Position numbers and translations under genes: made by a program. From Bdellovibrionota bacterium (GTDB taxonomy: Bacteria; Bdellovibrionota; Bdellovibrionia; Bdellovibrionales; Bdellovibrionaceae), in the NCBI GenBank assembly GCA_963170155.1, contig CAUJGP010000027.1:1-54303 (forward strand): a DNA stretch of 54,303 nt, in the 5' to 3' direction. This document shows, in pieces, positions 8,176-16,519 of this stretch. Positions within the stretch are counted from its first letter, which is position 1. Every line of letters starts with the position of its first letter. The notes under the pieces are model-generated. The model did not search any database, was not told where the DNA came from, and was given only the letters and a program-made list of their open reading frames with translations.

Positions 8176-8295
8176 TAAGGCTTTGATCTTCTTCGTTGCT
8201 TCGGCAGGGAAGAAGGATTATGAAGAAATACCAATCTTTAATTGGCATTAGGAAGCGTTAGGAATCAATCTTAATCTTTGAAAGGTGGTGAAGAT

Positions 8296-8778
8296 ATGGA
8301 TCAGAATATTTATGATTTTGAGGTTAAGGATATCCAAGGACATTTAGTTTCACTTAAGAAATTTGAAGGAAAAGTACTTCTCATTGTCAACGTGGCTTCA
8401 AAATGCGGGTTCACTCCCCAATACACGGAATTAGAGCAAATTTATAGAGAGCTAAAAGATAAAGGGTTTGAAATCTTAGCCTTTCCTTGTAATCAGTTCG
8501 GGGCTCAGGAGCCAGGGAATGAGGAAGAAATCAAGCAGTTTTGTTCTCTCACCTATGATGTTAGTTTTCCTTTATTCGCAAAAGTTGATGTGAATGGGGA
8601 ATCTGCATCTCCTCTTTATATGGCTTTAAAAGAATCGTTACCAGGGGTTCTTGGAACTAAAGCTATTAAGTGGAATTTTACCAAATTTTTAATTGATAAA
8701 ACGGGAAAGCCCATTCAACGGTACGCTCCAAACGATAAGCCCTTGGATTTGGTAAAGGATATTCAAAAGTTACTTTAA
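8296..8778 (+). CDS. Glutathione peroxidase family thiol peroxidase
   Basis: A 160-residue peroxidase. The start is ATG 8296 behind AAGGTGGTG, not the upstream in-frame TTG. The GPx tetrad is visible: peroxidatic C37 in ASKCGFTPQY, Q71 in NQFGAQEPG, and W126-N127 in IKWNFTKF. A second Cys, C83 in EIKQFCSLTY, sits where the resolving cysteine of yeast Gpx3-like enzymes lies. The family usually recycles with thioredoxin rather than glutathione, which is likely here. The active residue is Cys, not selenocysteine. There is no signal peptide, so it acts in the cytoplasm. It is monocistronic. Confidence 0.92.
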   Translation: MDQNIYDFEVKDIQGHLVSLKKFEGKVLLIVNVASKCGFTPQYTELEQIYRELKDKGFEILAFPCNQFGAQEPGNEEEIKQFCSLTYDVSFPLFAKVDVNGESASPLYMALKESLPGVLGTKAIKWNFTKFLIDKTGKPIQRYAPNDKPLDLVKDIQKLL

Positions 8779-8850
8779 TAGTTTTTTGGATATTTGATTT
8801 TGATATAGATTGATTATCGATAATAGAGATAGGTTGAGTATTTAATTGAA

Positions 8851-9525
8851 ATGAATGATTTAAGTTCGGTTCTTGTTGAACATAAGATTATTGGCGATCA
8901 AATTGTGGAAGTCGCCCGACGGTTGTATGCGCGGAATATGTTAGCAGCAGCGGATGGAAATATTTCTGTTCGAATCAATGAACACATGGTGTTGATCACT
9001 CCCTCTGGAGTTTCTAAAGCTTTTATCAAGGCTGAGGATTTAGCGTTAATAACGTTGGACCATCAAGTTTTATATGGAAAGGCTTCTTCTGAAAGGATGA
9101 TGCATTTAGAAGTTTACAAGCATTGTCCTTTGGCTCGCGCTGTGGTTCACGCTCATCCTACGACAGCGATTGCTTGGTCTGTGGCTCAGCCAGAATTAAC
9201 AAAACTTCCTGCGGAGTGTTTGAGTGAGGTGATTTTAGCGTGCGGGGATATTCCTTTTGTTCCTTATGCACGACCTGGGACTCCAGCCATGGGTAGTCAT
9301 CTGATTCCTTTTTTACCACAGCATCGAGCTCTTATTTTATCAAGACATGGGGCTCTTTCTTGGGGTGAGAGCCTTGACGAAGCTTGGAGAGGGATGGAGC
9401 GTATAGAACATTCCGCTGAGATTCTTTGGAAGGCCCAACAGCTTGGTGGACTTACAAGTTTACCTGGAGAAGAGGTTGCGGCTCTTCGAGAAATGCGTCG
9501 CTCCTTGGGGGAGAAATTATTATAA
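8851..9525 (+). CDS. Class II aldolase, probable 5-methylthioribulose-1-phosphate/5-deoxyribulose-1-phosphate aldolase
   Basis: A 224-residue class II aldolase/adducin protein. Metal ligands are H100 and H102 in VVHAHP, and H166 in SRHGAL; the catalytic acid is E81 in SSERMMH, as in L-fuculose-phosphate aldolase. It is 2 bp upstream of mtnA, which overlaps mtnP, and no mtnC or mtnD genes are nearby. In Rhodospirillum rubrum, pathogenic E. coli and Bacillus thuringiensis the same set (phosphorylase or nucleosidase, isomerase, class II aldolase) forms the DHAP shunt. There the sugar phosphate is cleaved to dihydroxyacetone phosphate and an aldehyde. The alternative is MtnB dehydratase of the Met salvage cycle, a member of the same superfamily. 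Context favours the aldolase. Confidence 0.75.
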   Translation: MNDLSSVLVEHKIIGDQIVEVARRLYARNMLAAADGNISVRINEHMVLITPSGVSKAFIKAEDLALITLDHQVLYGKASSERMMHLEVYKHCPLARAVVHAHPTTAIAWSVAQPELTKLPAECLSEVILACGDIPFVPYARPGTPAMGSHLIPFLPQHRALILSRHGALSWGESLDEAWRGMERIEHSAEILWKAQQLGGLTSLPGEEVAALREMRRSLGEKLL

Positions 9526-9527
9526 CT

Positions 9528-10640
9528 ATGAATTATTTAGAATCATTAGCCCTTCGATTTGAATATCAACCTTCTTCTTCCACTTTACAGGCGTCTTCTC
9601 CAAAAGTAGCATTATGGATTTTGGATCAGAGCTTACTCCCTTTGAAAGAGGAGTGGATTTTACTGTCTTCCGTGAATCAAACCATTGAGGCTATTCAGCA
9701 ATTGAAGGTGCGTGGCGCTCCTCTTATTGGGGTTGTGGCAGCTCTCAGTTTAGCAACTTCTGCTGCGCAAGGAGCTTCTCACGAACAATTAAACCGTGAG
9801 GCTCAAGCCCTGGAAGCGGCTCGGCCTACCGCTGTAAATTTGATGAACTGTATGAATCGGATGAAGAAGGCCTTGGCAGAAAAAGCCTCCTCAGAGCAAT
9901 TGGTTTTACTGGCTCAAGAATTATTTCGCGAGGATGAACACCTGTGCGAAAAGATCGCTGAGCAAGGGGCTGACCTTCTTCAATCAGGAGATTCCATCTT
10001 AACTCACTGTAATACAGGGGGGTTGGCGACGGTGGGTATTGGAACGGCTTTAGGCATTTTCAGAAAAGCCAAAGAACAAGGAAAAATAATTCATGTTTAT
10101 GTGGATGAGACGCGTCCTTTACTCCAGGGAGGTCGTTTAACCACTTGGGAATTAAAGAAGTTAGGAATCCCTTATACCTTGATAACAGATAGTATGGCTG
10201 GCTTTTTAATGGCGGCAAAAAAGGTTCAAAAAATTATTGTGGGTTGTGATCGCATCGCGAGTAATGGGGATTTTGCTAATAAAATTGGGACTTATAGTCT
10301 TTCAGTTCTCGCCCACTACCACAACGTTCCTTTTTATGTGGCGGGTCCTTATACCACTCTGGATTGGGAGTGTTCCTCAGGGGATAAAATCCCGATTGAA
10401 CAAAGAGCTCCAGAAGAGGTTTTAGGAGCTCAAGGTTTTTTTGGAAAGATACAATGGGCAGCTGAAGGAAGTTCGGTTTATAATCCCTCTTTTGATGTCA
10501 CCCCCGCTCATTTGGTGACTGGCTGGATTTTAAATTTTGGGGTTTTTAATAAAGACGATTTTGCACAAGGGAGAGTTAAGTCATGTATGCAGTCATCGGT
10601 GGGTCTGGTTTCGAGAAATTTGAAGGGTTCGAAGTCTTAG
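9528..10640 (+). CDS. mtnA: S-methyl-5-thioribose-1-phosphate isomerase
   Basis: A 370-residue aldose-ketose isomerase converting methylthioribose-1-phosphate (or 5-deoxyribose-1-phosphate) to the ribulose form. Family motifs are VRGAPLIG (61-68), catalytic C161 in LTHCNTGGLA, and catalytic D241 in GCDRIASNGDFANKIGTY. ATG 9528 lies 2 bp after the aldolase stop, with GGGGGAGAAA upstream; the frame upstream of it lies inside the aldolase gene and is not used. The 3' end runs 58 bp into mtnP in another frame, so the last ~19 residues are encoded in shared DNA. Confidence 0.93.
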   Translation: MNYLESLALRFEYQPSSSTLQASSPKVALWILDQSLLPLKEEWILLSSVNQTIEAIQQLKVRGAPLIGVVAALSLATSAAQGASHEQLNREAQALEAARPTAVNLMNCMNRMKKALAEKASSEQLVLLAQELFREDEHLCEKIAEQGADLLQSGDSILTHCNTGGLATVGIGTALGIFRKAKEQGKIIHVYVDETRPLLQGGRLTTWELKKLGIPYTLITDSMAGFLMAAKKVQKIIVGCDRIASNGDFANKIGTYSLSVLAHYHNVPFYVAGPYTTLDWECSSGDKIPIEQRAPEEVLGAQGFFGKIQWAAEGSSVYNPSFDVTPAHLVTGWILNFGVFNKDDFAQGRVKSCMQSSVGLVSRNLKGSKS

Positions 10641-11434
10641 AACTCTTGGAGACAAGCACGCCTTTTGGTGAAGCGTCAAGTGGCTTTAAGAGAGTGAAAG
10701 TCGATGGTAAAGAGTTTTTGTTTTTATCGCGCCATGGGGAACACCACGAGTTTTTACCTTCAGAAATCAACTATCGTGCCAATATTTTCGCTTTAAAAAA
10801 GCATGGAGCGAAAGGGGTGGTTTCCTTTAGTGCAGTGGGTTCTTTAGCTAAAGAATTAGCGCCAGGGGACTTGGTTGTTCCTCATCAGTACATCGATCGT
10901 ACAAAGGGACTTCGATCACACACTTTTTTAGGGAATGGTTTGATTGGGCATATCTCTTTAGCCCATCCCATTTGCTCTTTTATGGAATCTCAACTTAAAG
11001 AAATGCTACAAAAGAGTCCTTTGGATTTTAAGGTCCATTTTTCTAAGACCTATGTTTGTATTGAAGGGCCTTATTTTTCCACTAAAGCTGAAAGTCTGAG
11101 TTATCGTCAGCAGGGAGCTGATATCATTGGGATGAGCCATTTTCCGGAATATGCCTTAGCGAGAGAAGCAGGACTTCCTTATTTACCTTGTTGTTTTGTG
11201 ACAGATTATGATGGTTGGGACGATAGCATTCCTCATGTGACCGTGGAAGAAGTGGTGAAGGTGATGAAAGGGAATAACGCCAAGGCTTTTCAGCTTTTTA
11301 AAAATATTCTGTCACAAAAAGAGTTTTGGATTGATTCTTTGTCTCCTGAGGGGGGATTAAGAAATGGACTGTTCATGTCTCCGGATTTAATTCCAAAAGA
11401 TAAAAAACCTTGGTTAGAAATTTTGATGAGGTAA
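10583..11434 (+). CDS. mtnP: 5'-methylthioadenosine phosphorylase
   Basis: A 283-residue purine nucleoside phosphorylase of the MTAP type. The N-terminus MYAVIGGSGF binds phosphate, and FLSRHGEHHEFLPSEINYRAN, CIEGPYFSTKAES and VTDYDGW follow in family order. The Asp pair in TDYD selects adenine-type bases. It splits methylthioadenosine (and possibly 5'-deoxyadenosine) with phosphate to adenine and the sugar-1-phosphate, which feeds MtnA and then the aldolase. The start overlaps mtnA by 58 bp, with AAGGGAGAG just upstream, so it is translated from within the mtnA message. The C-terminal 30 residues are less typical. Confidence 0.92.
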   Translation: MYAVIGGSGFEKFEGFEVLELLETSTPFGEASSGFKRVKVDGKEFLFLSRHGEHHEFLPSEINYRANIFALKKHGAKGVVSFSAVGSLAKELAPGDLVVPHQYIDRTKGLRSHTFLGNGLIGHISLAHPICSFMESQLKEMLQKSPLDFKVHFSKTYVCIEGPYFSTKAESLSYRQQGADIIGMSHFPEYALAREAGLPYLPCCFVTDYDGWDDSIPHVTVEEVVKVMKGNNAKAFQLFKNILSQKEFWIDSLSPEGGLRNGLFMSPDLIPKDKKPWLEILMR

Positions 11435-11440
11435 GAGAAG

Positions 11441-11465
11441 AGATCGCGTGATGGTGATCTTTTTA
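11441..11465 (+). terminator. Terminator-like hairpin between mtnP and the next gene
   Basis: AGATCGC pairs with GTGATCT (one G-U, 6-nt loop), followed by TTTTATT. It closes the aldolase-mtnA-mtnP operon. The next start codon (11468) begins only about 7 bases later, and the only purine-rich patch (GGTGATC) lies inside the stem. Read-through transcripts would therefore have an occluded ribosome-binding site. Confidence 0.7.
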
Positions 11466-11467
11466 TT

Positions 11468-13027
11468 ATGACTGTTATGGATATTCTTCCCACCTACAAA
11501 CCCTCAGGTCTTAAAACCCACAGATCTTCTTCTGAGCCTCATGATCGGGGGTTTGTTGAATGGTTAGAAAAAAAGCTGGGTTATCCACTCTTTCTTTTTC
11601 ACCGGTTGGATGTGGGGACGTCTGGGATTTTACTCGTGGCCAAAACGTCTGAGGCGGCGGCTCAAGGGACTTTATTATTTCAAAGTAAAAGAATTTCTAA
11701 AACTTATTTGTTGATTACAAAAAAGCAGGCTTCTTCTACAGAGAACCTGAAAGAAGTGGTGGTGTCTTCGCTCATCAGTAAAAAAAGGGGGCAGTGGGTT
11801 TCTGAAACTCACTCAAAACCAAACAGTGAAACAAAATTTACATTCTTAAAATCTTTTGGTTCTTACCAATTATGGCAAGCTCAACCTTTTACAGGAAAGA
11901 CCCATCAAATTCGCTTGCATGCCCAGTCTTTAGGGTTATCAATTTTGGGCGATAAACTTTATGGAGGAGCTCCTTTTTTTCGTTTATGCCTCCATGCTTA
12001 CAAAATAGAGGATCAAGAAAACAATCATTGTTGGCAGGCGGAGCCTCCTCCTTTTTTTGAATATTTGGAGTGGTTGTTGGATCCACAGCTCTGCGCTCTT
12101 TTAGGAGCTGTGGATTTGCGAGAACAACTTTTGCGGTGGAAATATTTGCAAGGGGAGACTTATCGTTTAGTGCATGCTGAATCTCCTTCTTTGAGGATTG
12201 ACCGCTTCGGTGATCAGCTTTGGATTTATGACTACCATCATGAGTCTTTAAGTATGGGTTCCGAATCTTTAGTGGATTCTTTTTTTCAGAATTATCAATC
12301 CAAACCAAGTTGGATTCGCGAAATGAAAAATCGTGGGGAGCAACCGAATCACTCCCAGCTTAAGCCAAAGAATAACCCTTGTGCGAGATGGGTGATTTGT
12401 GAAAATAACATTACATATGAGCTGCGAGCGGACCAAGGGTTATCCCCAGGATTATTTCTGGATCAAAGAGAAAATCGTTTATGGGTTCAACAGCAAAGCC
12501 AGGGTCTAAGAGTTCTTAATTTATTTAGTTATACTTGTGGCTTTAGTTTAAATGCGGCTGTGGGCGGAGCCAGTGAAGTTGTGAGCGTTGATGTCAGCTC
12601 TGTATTCTTAGATTGGGGAAAGCACAATTTTCAACTCAATGGCTTGGATGCTTCTAAGTATGAATTTTGGAGTGCCGACAGCATGGACTTTCTCAAAAGA
12701 ACAGCTAAAAGAAACCGGAAATTTGATCTTATTATTTGTGATCCTCCCTCTTTTGGTCGTTCTCAGAAGAAAATTTTTAATATTGAAAAAGATTTATCAA
12801 AAATGGTTTCAATGATTTTTGACCTTCTGGCCCCTAGAGGAAAATTATTTTTAAGTACGAATTTTGAAAAATGGACGATGGTGCAATTTAAGAAAGTTGC
12901 TGTTCAATCACTACCAACCAAAAGCTTCCGAGAGTTGGAGCCTCCCATCGGCTCATTGGATTTTATTGAAGAGCAAACATCTATTCTTAAAACATTGCTT
13001 TTTGAACGTTGCGAAGATCATAACTGA
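11468..13027 (+). CDS. RluA-type pseudouridine synthase fused to RlmI/RlmK-type RNA methyltransferase
   Basis: A 519-residue two-domain protein. Residues 1-200 are an RluA-family pseudouridine synthase, with catalytic D48 in FHRLDVGTSGILLVAKT and the closing GKTHQIRLHAQSLGL, then GDKLYG. There is no S4 domain. Residues about 215-519 resemble the RlmI/RlmK (YccW) methyltransferases: RIDRFGDQLWI, SPGLFLDQRENR, AdoMet-binding VLNLFSYTCGFSLNAA and the catalytic-loop ICDPPSFG (D425). Both halves retain their motifs, so one chain probably makes a pseudouridine and a methylated base on rRNA or tRNA. The target is unknown. ATG 11468 is not well supported; ATG 11477 in the same frame is an alternative. 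Confidence 0.85.
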   Translation: MTVMDILPTYKPSGLKTHRSSSEPHDRGFVEWLEKKLGYPLFLFHRLDVGTSGILLVAKTSEAAAQGTLLFQSKRISKTYLLITKKQASSTENLKEVVVSSLISKKRGQWVSETHSKPNSETKFTFLKSFGSYQLWQAQPFTGKTHQIRLHAQSLGLSILGDKLYGGAPFFRLCLHAYKIEDQENNHCWQAEPPPFFEYLEWLLDPQLCALLGAVDLREQLLRWKYLQGETYRLVHAESPSLRIDRFGDQLWIYDYHHESLSMGSESLVDSFFQNYQSKPSWIREMKNRGEQPNHSQLKPKNNPCARWVICENNITYELRADQGLSPGLFLDQRENRLWVQQQSQGLRVLNLFSYTCGFSLNAAVGGASEVVSVDVSSVFLDWGKHNFQLNGLDASKYEFWSADSMDFLKRTAKRNRKFDLIICDPPSFGRSQKKIFNIEKDLSKMVSMIFDLLAPRGKLFLSTNFEKWTMVQFKKVAVQSLPTKSFRELEPPIGSLDFIEEQTSILKTLLFERCEDHN

Positions 13028-13677
13028 ACATAACTTTCATTAACAAAAAGCTCTTCCACAGGGGGAGGGTTTATCATGACTGAAGAAATTCCCGTAGAAT
13101 CATTATGATATTCTGTTCCTTTGTACCACACCACCATGGAAACATCGAGATATCCTTGAGTCAGCTTGTAAAAAATAGCTGTTGGAATATTGATGACCGT
13201 GGCCCATCGACCATTGTTGGAGCAATAGATGTTAGAGGGTTGTAATTGAGTTGTGCCAGGATAGTAGTAAATATTGGTACTGTAAGCGAGCCCATCTGAC
13301 GCTATAGGTGAACCTGATGCATCGATAGCCTTAAAATAAATGCTATGGTACTGAAAACCAGGATTAAAACAGCTTCCTTCTACTGAAATTTGGCTGAGAG
13401 TTTGTGTTAATTTGTAGGACACACGGTTGACGGAAATCGACACAAAGTTTGTTTGGTAAGCCTCATAGTCCATTGTATCAGGTTGAGAGGGTCGACTTGC
13501 TTCTCGCTGTTCTTCTGAGACGTAGTGGCCATTTCCATAGAGATTGTCTTGGTAAAATGATCCGCAGCCTATGAGGCAGAGGGGGATCATCATCAATCCT
13601 AGGGTTTTTAAATGTAAAAAACCATTTTCATTTGAGGAAAATAGTTTTAAAGAGAATAGAGTTTTGTAATTTTTCAT
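13018..13677 (-). CDS. Predicted lipoprotein, unrecognised
   Basis: A 219-residue protein. A basic N-terminus and hydrophobic stretch end in LIGC (C38), a lipobox, so the mature protein should be lipid-anchored at the envelope. The mature part is rich in Tyr, Ser and Asn, with a beta-rich look and two Cys (in EGSCFNPG and IYCSNNG) that could form a disulfide. No domain is recognised. The start is firm: GGGAGG lies 8 bp before ATG 13677. Its 3' end overlaps the convergent pseudouridine synthase/methyltransferase gene by 10 bp. Confidence 0.75.
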   Translation of the reverse strand: MKNYKTLFSLKLFSSNENGFLHLKTLGLMMIPLCLIGCGSFYQDNLYGNGHYVSEEQREASRPSQPDTMDYEAYQTNFVSISVNRVSYKLTQTLSQISVEGSCFNPGFQYHSIYFKAIDASGSPIASDGLAYSTNIYYYPGTTQLQPSNIYCSNNGRWATVINIPTAIFYKLTQGYLDVSMVVWYKGTEYHNDSTGISSVMINPPPVEELFVNESYVQL

Positions 13678-13952
13678 AAAATAACCTCCCTTAATCCTTT
13701 TAGAACACGAAATTTATTTGTTGCGTTCTTATGAGTCGTTTCTCATTTTTATACATTTAAGAGCATGATGAATCTTTAGAAACGGGCTCCAAGACATTTT
13801 GGTGTAAGCTCTTTCCTTATTACTGTGCAAAAATGAAGCCTATCTCAAATTGAGGCATTAACCGCAGATTCTCAAGGCCTGCAATCTTAACATAATCTTT
13901 ACGTGAATTCTTTTTTTAAAGCGGCCTATTGTAAACAGATGTGGAGGGGAAT

Positions 13953-14309
13953 GTGTCAGGTATAAAACAACGAATGTTATTTTTATTTTTTATCTTAGGT
14001 CTTTGGGGATCAGCTTCTGTGGCCGGAAGCATTTTAATGGTTGGATTAGACAAAGAGGGTAAAGAGATGATCATGGATGTTCCGGTAAAAAATTATAAGG
14101 ATAATTTAAAAAAGGCCATTGCGGGTGTTCAAATCAGCACTCTCCCCGTGCTGCAGAGAAAATCAGAATCCTTAAAAGGATGGATGTTGCGTTCTGTGGT
14201 TGTTGGGCTTGGAGTTAATTTAGAAGTGGGTATAGGAGAAGCTAAGTTAGGAGTTTTGCCTCGCTTTCGCGTGGGTTTTTCTAATGCTAAAGAACCCTCA
14301 GTTCCTTAA
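13953..14309 (+). CDS. Small exported protein, unrecognised (first of three)
   Basis: I place the start at GTG 13953, five bases after GGAGG (13943-13947), giving 118 residues. An N-terminal hydrophobic segment (MLFLFFILGLWGSASVAG) looks like a signal peptide cut near VAG-S. The mature protein is about 90 residues, with PVLQRKSESLKGW followed by VGLGVNLEVGIGEAKLGVLP and RFRVGFSN. Similar short strands with alternating hydrophobic residues occur in the next two genes, suggesting related beta-structured envelope proteins. No family is recognised. Confidence 0.65.
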   Translation: MSGIKQRMLFLFFILGLWGSASVAGSILMVGLDKEGKEMIMDVPVKNYKDNLKKAIAGVQISTLPVLQRKSESLKGWMLRSVVVGLGVNLEVGIGEAKLGVLPRFRVGFSNAKEPSVP

Positions 14310-14405
14310 GGTAATTTTTACTTTTTTGAAGGGACTTTCTAAAAAAGACCGGGGAGATTTCAGTATCACTGATTATTCATTTCTTATTTAGTAATGGAGT
14401 TTTAA

Positions 14406-15902
14406 ATGAGTAAATTAAAATTTACAGTTTTTTTAATCGCTACTTTTCTAATGGCTGCGTGTACGGAAAATAAAAATAAAGTATTGCTCCAGACGATCCC
14501 TTCCTCTTGGTATCATAGTGAAGAAGATTCTTCAAAAGACCTTGTCGAATATGAGGATAAAGGTCAGGAAGAAGAGAGCTTTGAGGGTTATCCAGAATTA
14601 AATCAAAGCATTACTCAACTTTTAGCTGTGGATTCTGAAGCGCTTGAAGAGGGCGATACGCAAGCCCAGGAGGATTTGGGTGAAAATGGATTTTATCATT
14701 CAGAAGAATCTTTTTTGATGACGAAAATGGCTTCGAATGAAATGAAACCTAAAGATTGGGTTCCATGGAGAGCAGAATATTTTATGACGGATCTTTCGCT
14801 GACCGGAAGTGGCTTCATTGGAGCTCTTGTCTTGAAAGGAACTTCAACAGTGCGGGCCTATTGGAGAAAGCAAGGTCCTAAAATAGGGGGTGCGAGTGCG
14901 GTGCACACCGAAGAAGAGAATTCAGAACCCATTGTGATAGTGAATGAGTTGAGCACTTCAAAAGAGATGGTTCAACAATTAGAGCCCGCGATTCAAGCTG
15001 CCATACGAACAGGAAAAATTAAGGATACTCCTGTTTTGAGGAAAAATCTTTTGCAAACAGCCAGAGAATTCCAGACTATTGCGGTTGGTATCCCAAGTTT
15101 TAATGGCTCACTCCCTTGGTGGGTTTCACGCTTCCGCCTTGATTTTACGGTGGATGCTGCCGGAAGAGTAGAACCTGTTGGGATGGTTGGCGGTGAAGTG
15201 CGGTTTCGCTTTGAATGGCATCGTTTAAAAAAAGTGAAATCGACTTCAAAGAGAGCCTCTTTGATTTTATCTGAAAAAGAAAAAGCTTTGAGAAGCAGCT
15301 TAAAAGAATTTATTGTTGCAACCGCTTATGATTTGCACGAAGTGTTTGAAAATCATTCGCAATTTGGTTTTAAAGCCCATCAAATGAGAATGGGAATCGG
15401 TATTTCGGTGAAGGGCAATATTGGTATTGTGAAGGGTTCCGCAGGGGTTGTCGGACAGATTTATTTCAATCGAAATGTAGAGCGACCTCATCTTTACCCC
15501 ATTCGCAAACAGATTTTGAGTTTAAAAGAGGAAGAAGTTCCTCCTCTTTTGATTATTGAGCGGCATCCGGCTCCAGAGCATTTGATCTTAGCATCAAATT
15601 TAGGGCTTCCCATGGAGGTTTACTCTACAAAAAAGAGAGCGATTGATTCTTCCGATGAAAATCAAGAAGGCTTTGAGGAAGCTGTTTATAGGCTGGAAAG
15701 AAAGAAATTTCGAAAAGGTTTGAAAAAAGCGGCGAAAATCGGAGCTTTTTTTGCCAAAAGGGCCGCAGAGGTTAAAACAAAAAATTGGAAAATTTATGAA
15801 CTGAGGACGGCCTTTGATGCTTCGATTTCAGGTGGCTTGGATTTGGTGACGCTTGTTGGGTCTGCCACGGCACAGATTTCGATGTTTAATGAGAATTTTT
15901 AG
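14406..15902 (+). CDS. Large predicted lipoprotein, unrecognised (second of three)
   Basis: A 498-residue protein with a signal peptide ending in LMAAC (C19), so probably a lipoprotein. An acidic Glu/Ser-rich linker (about 35-110) precedes two repeat-like modules. In each, a conserved-looking segment ends in a beta strand: PSFNGSLPWWVSRFRLDFTV, then MVGGEVRFRFEW; and later FGFKAHQMRMGIGISV, then GNIGIVKGSAGVVGQ. A last strand, SGGLDLVTLVGSATAQISMF, ends the chain like an amphipathic beta strand. The pattern resembles its two neighbours (PVLR, then RFRL). It may be a surface or periplasmic protein; function unknown. The gene follows the first exported protein by 96 bp. Confidence 0.7.
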   Translation: MSKLKFTVFLIATFLMAACTENKNKVLLQTIPSSWYHSEEDSSKDLVEYEDKGQEEESFEGYPELNQSITQLLAVDSEALEEGDTQAQEDLGENGFYHSEESFLMTKMASNEMKPKDWVPWRAEYFMTDLSLTGSGFIGALVLKGTSTVRAYWRKQGPKIGGASAVHTEEENSEPIVIVNELSTSKEMVQQLEPAIQAAIRTGKIKDTPVLRKNLLQTAREFQTIAVGIPSFNGSLPWWVSRFRLDFTVDAAGRVEPVGMVGGEVRFRFEWHRLKKVKSTSKRASLILSEKEKALRSSLKEFIVATAYDLHEVFENHSQFGFKAHQMRMGIGISVKGNIGIVKGSAGVVGQIYFNRNVERPHLYPIRKQILSLKEEEVPPLLIIERHPAPEHLILASNLGLPMEVYSTKKRAIDSSDENQEGFEEAVYRLERKKFRKGLKKAAKIGAFFAKRAAEVKTKNWKIYELRTAFDASISGGLDLVTLVGSATAQISMFNENF

Positions 15903-15978
15903 GATCATTTTTATTCATTCTAAAAATGAAAGTTTGTATTAATACAAACTATCTACAAAAAATAAAAGGAATTGAGTT

Positions 15979-16350
15979 ATGAAACAAAAAAAAGAAAAAA
16001 ATCTTTGCGGGTGGGTTATGATATCGGGAATTGTTTTTTCTTTGAGTATTCTCGTGATGGATAAAACCATTGCTGCATTACAAACTCAACAGACGTTATC
16101 CCATTACATTGAAGAAGAAATTTTGACTGTGGATGCCGCTCTTCAACGTGAAACCTCCGAAAGCACAATACTGTCGGATTCTCAATCTGATGAAGTTTAT
16201 TTTTTTCGTCGATTTTGGTTAAGACTAAGGCCGCGGATAGAGAGAGACATTCCTGGCTTCGCCGGATTGGCTGTCGTTCCCGAGTTGGAAATACTTTTTG
16301 AAAAACAAACACCTGAAGGTTGGGAGATTTACAGGATCGGCCAAAGGTAA
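15979..16350 (+). CDS. Small exported or membrane-anchored protein, unrecognised (third of three)
   Basis: A 123-residue protein with a Lys-rich start and a hydrophobic segment (WVMISGIVFSLSILVM) that is either a signal peptide or an anchor. The C-terminal part, RRFWLRLRPRIERDIPGFAG then VVPELEILFEK, recalls the WWVSRFRLDF and LPRFRVGF segments of the two preceding genes. All three may descend from one module. AAAAGGAATTG precedes ATG 15979. Confidence 0.6.
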   Translation: MKQKKEKNLCGWVMISGIVFSLSILVMDKTIAALQTQQTLSHYIEEEILTVDAALQRETSESTILSDSQSDEVYFFRRFWLRLRPRIERDIPGFAGLAVVPELEILFEKQTPEGWEIYRIGQR

Positions 16351-16458
16351 AGAAGATCAGAGCCCCTTCCAAAACTGAATTTATCATTCAAAAATAAATC
16401 CAATTTATTGCTGCTGCGACATTATATTCATTTATTTTATCTCAAGCTATTATCATTA

Positions 16459-16514
16459 AGCCCCTGGATGCCGATCAGTGATACAGATTAAAGGCATTCT
16501 GTCTTTGAAGGGCT
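16459..16514 (+). promoter_or_regulatory. Leader hairpin covering the ribosome-binding site of the cytochrome gene
   Basis: AGCCC (16459-16463) can pair with GGGCT (16510-16514), and ATGCC (16468-16472) with GGCAT (16493-16497). The 3' arm includes the GAAGGG that should serve as ribosome-binding site for the ATG at 16520. The fold may control translation, but the loop is long and no family is recognised. Confidence 0.35.
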
Positions 16515-16519
16515 ATTGA

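Noticed and set aside
11889-12308. A 139-codon minus-strand frame in the synthase/methyltransferase gene
   Set aside because: It is a shadow of the strongly motif-supported plus-strand gene and has no ribosome-binding site.
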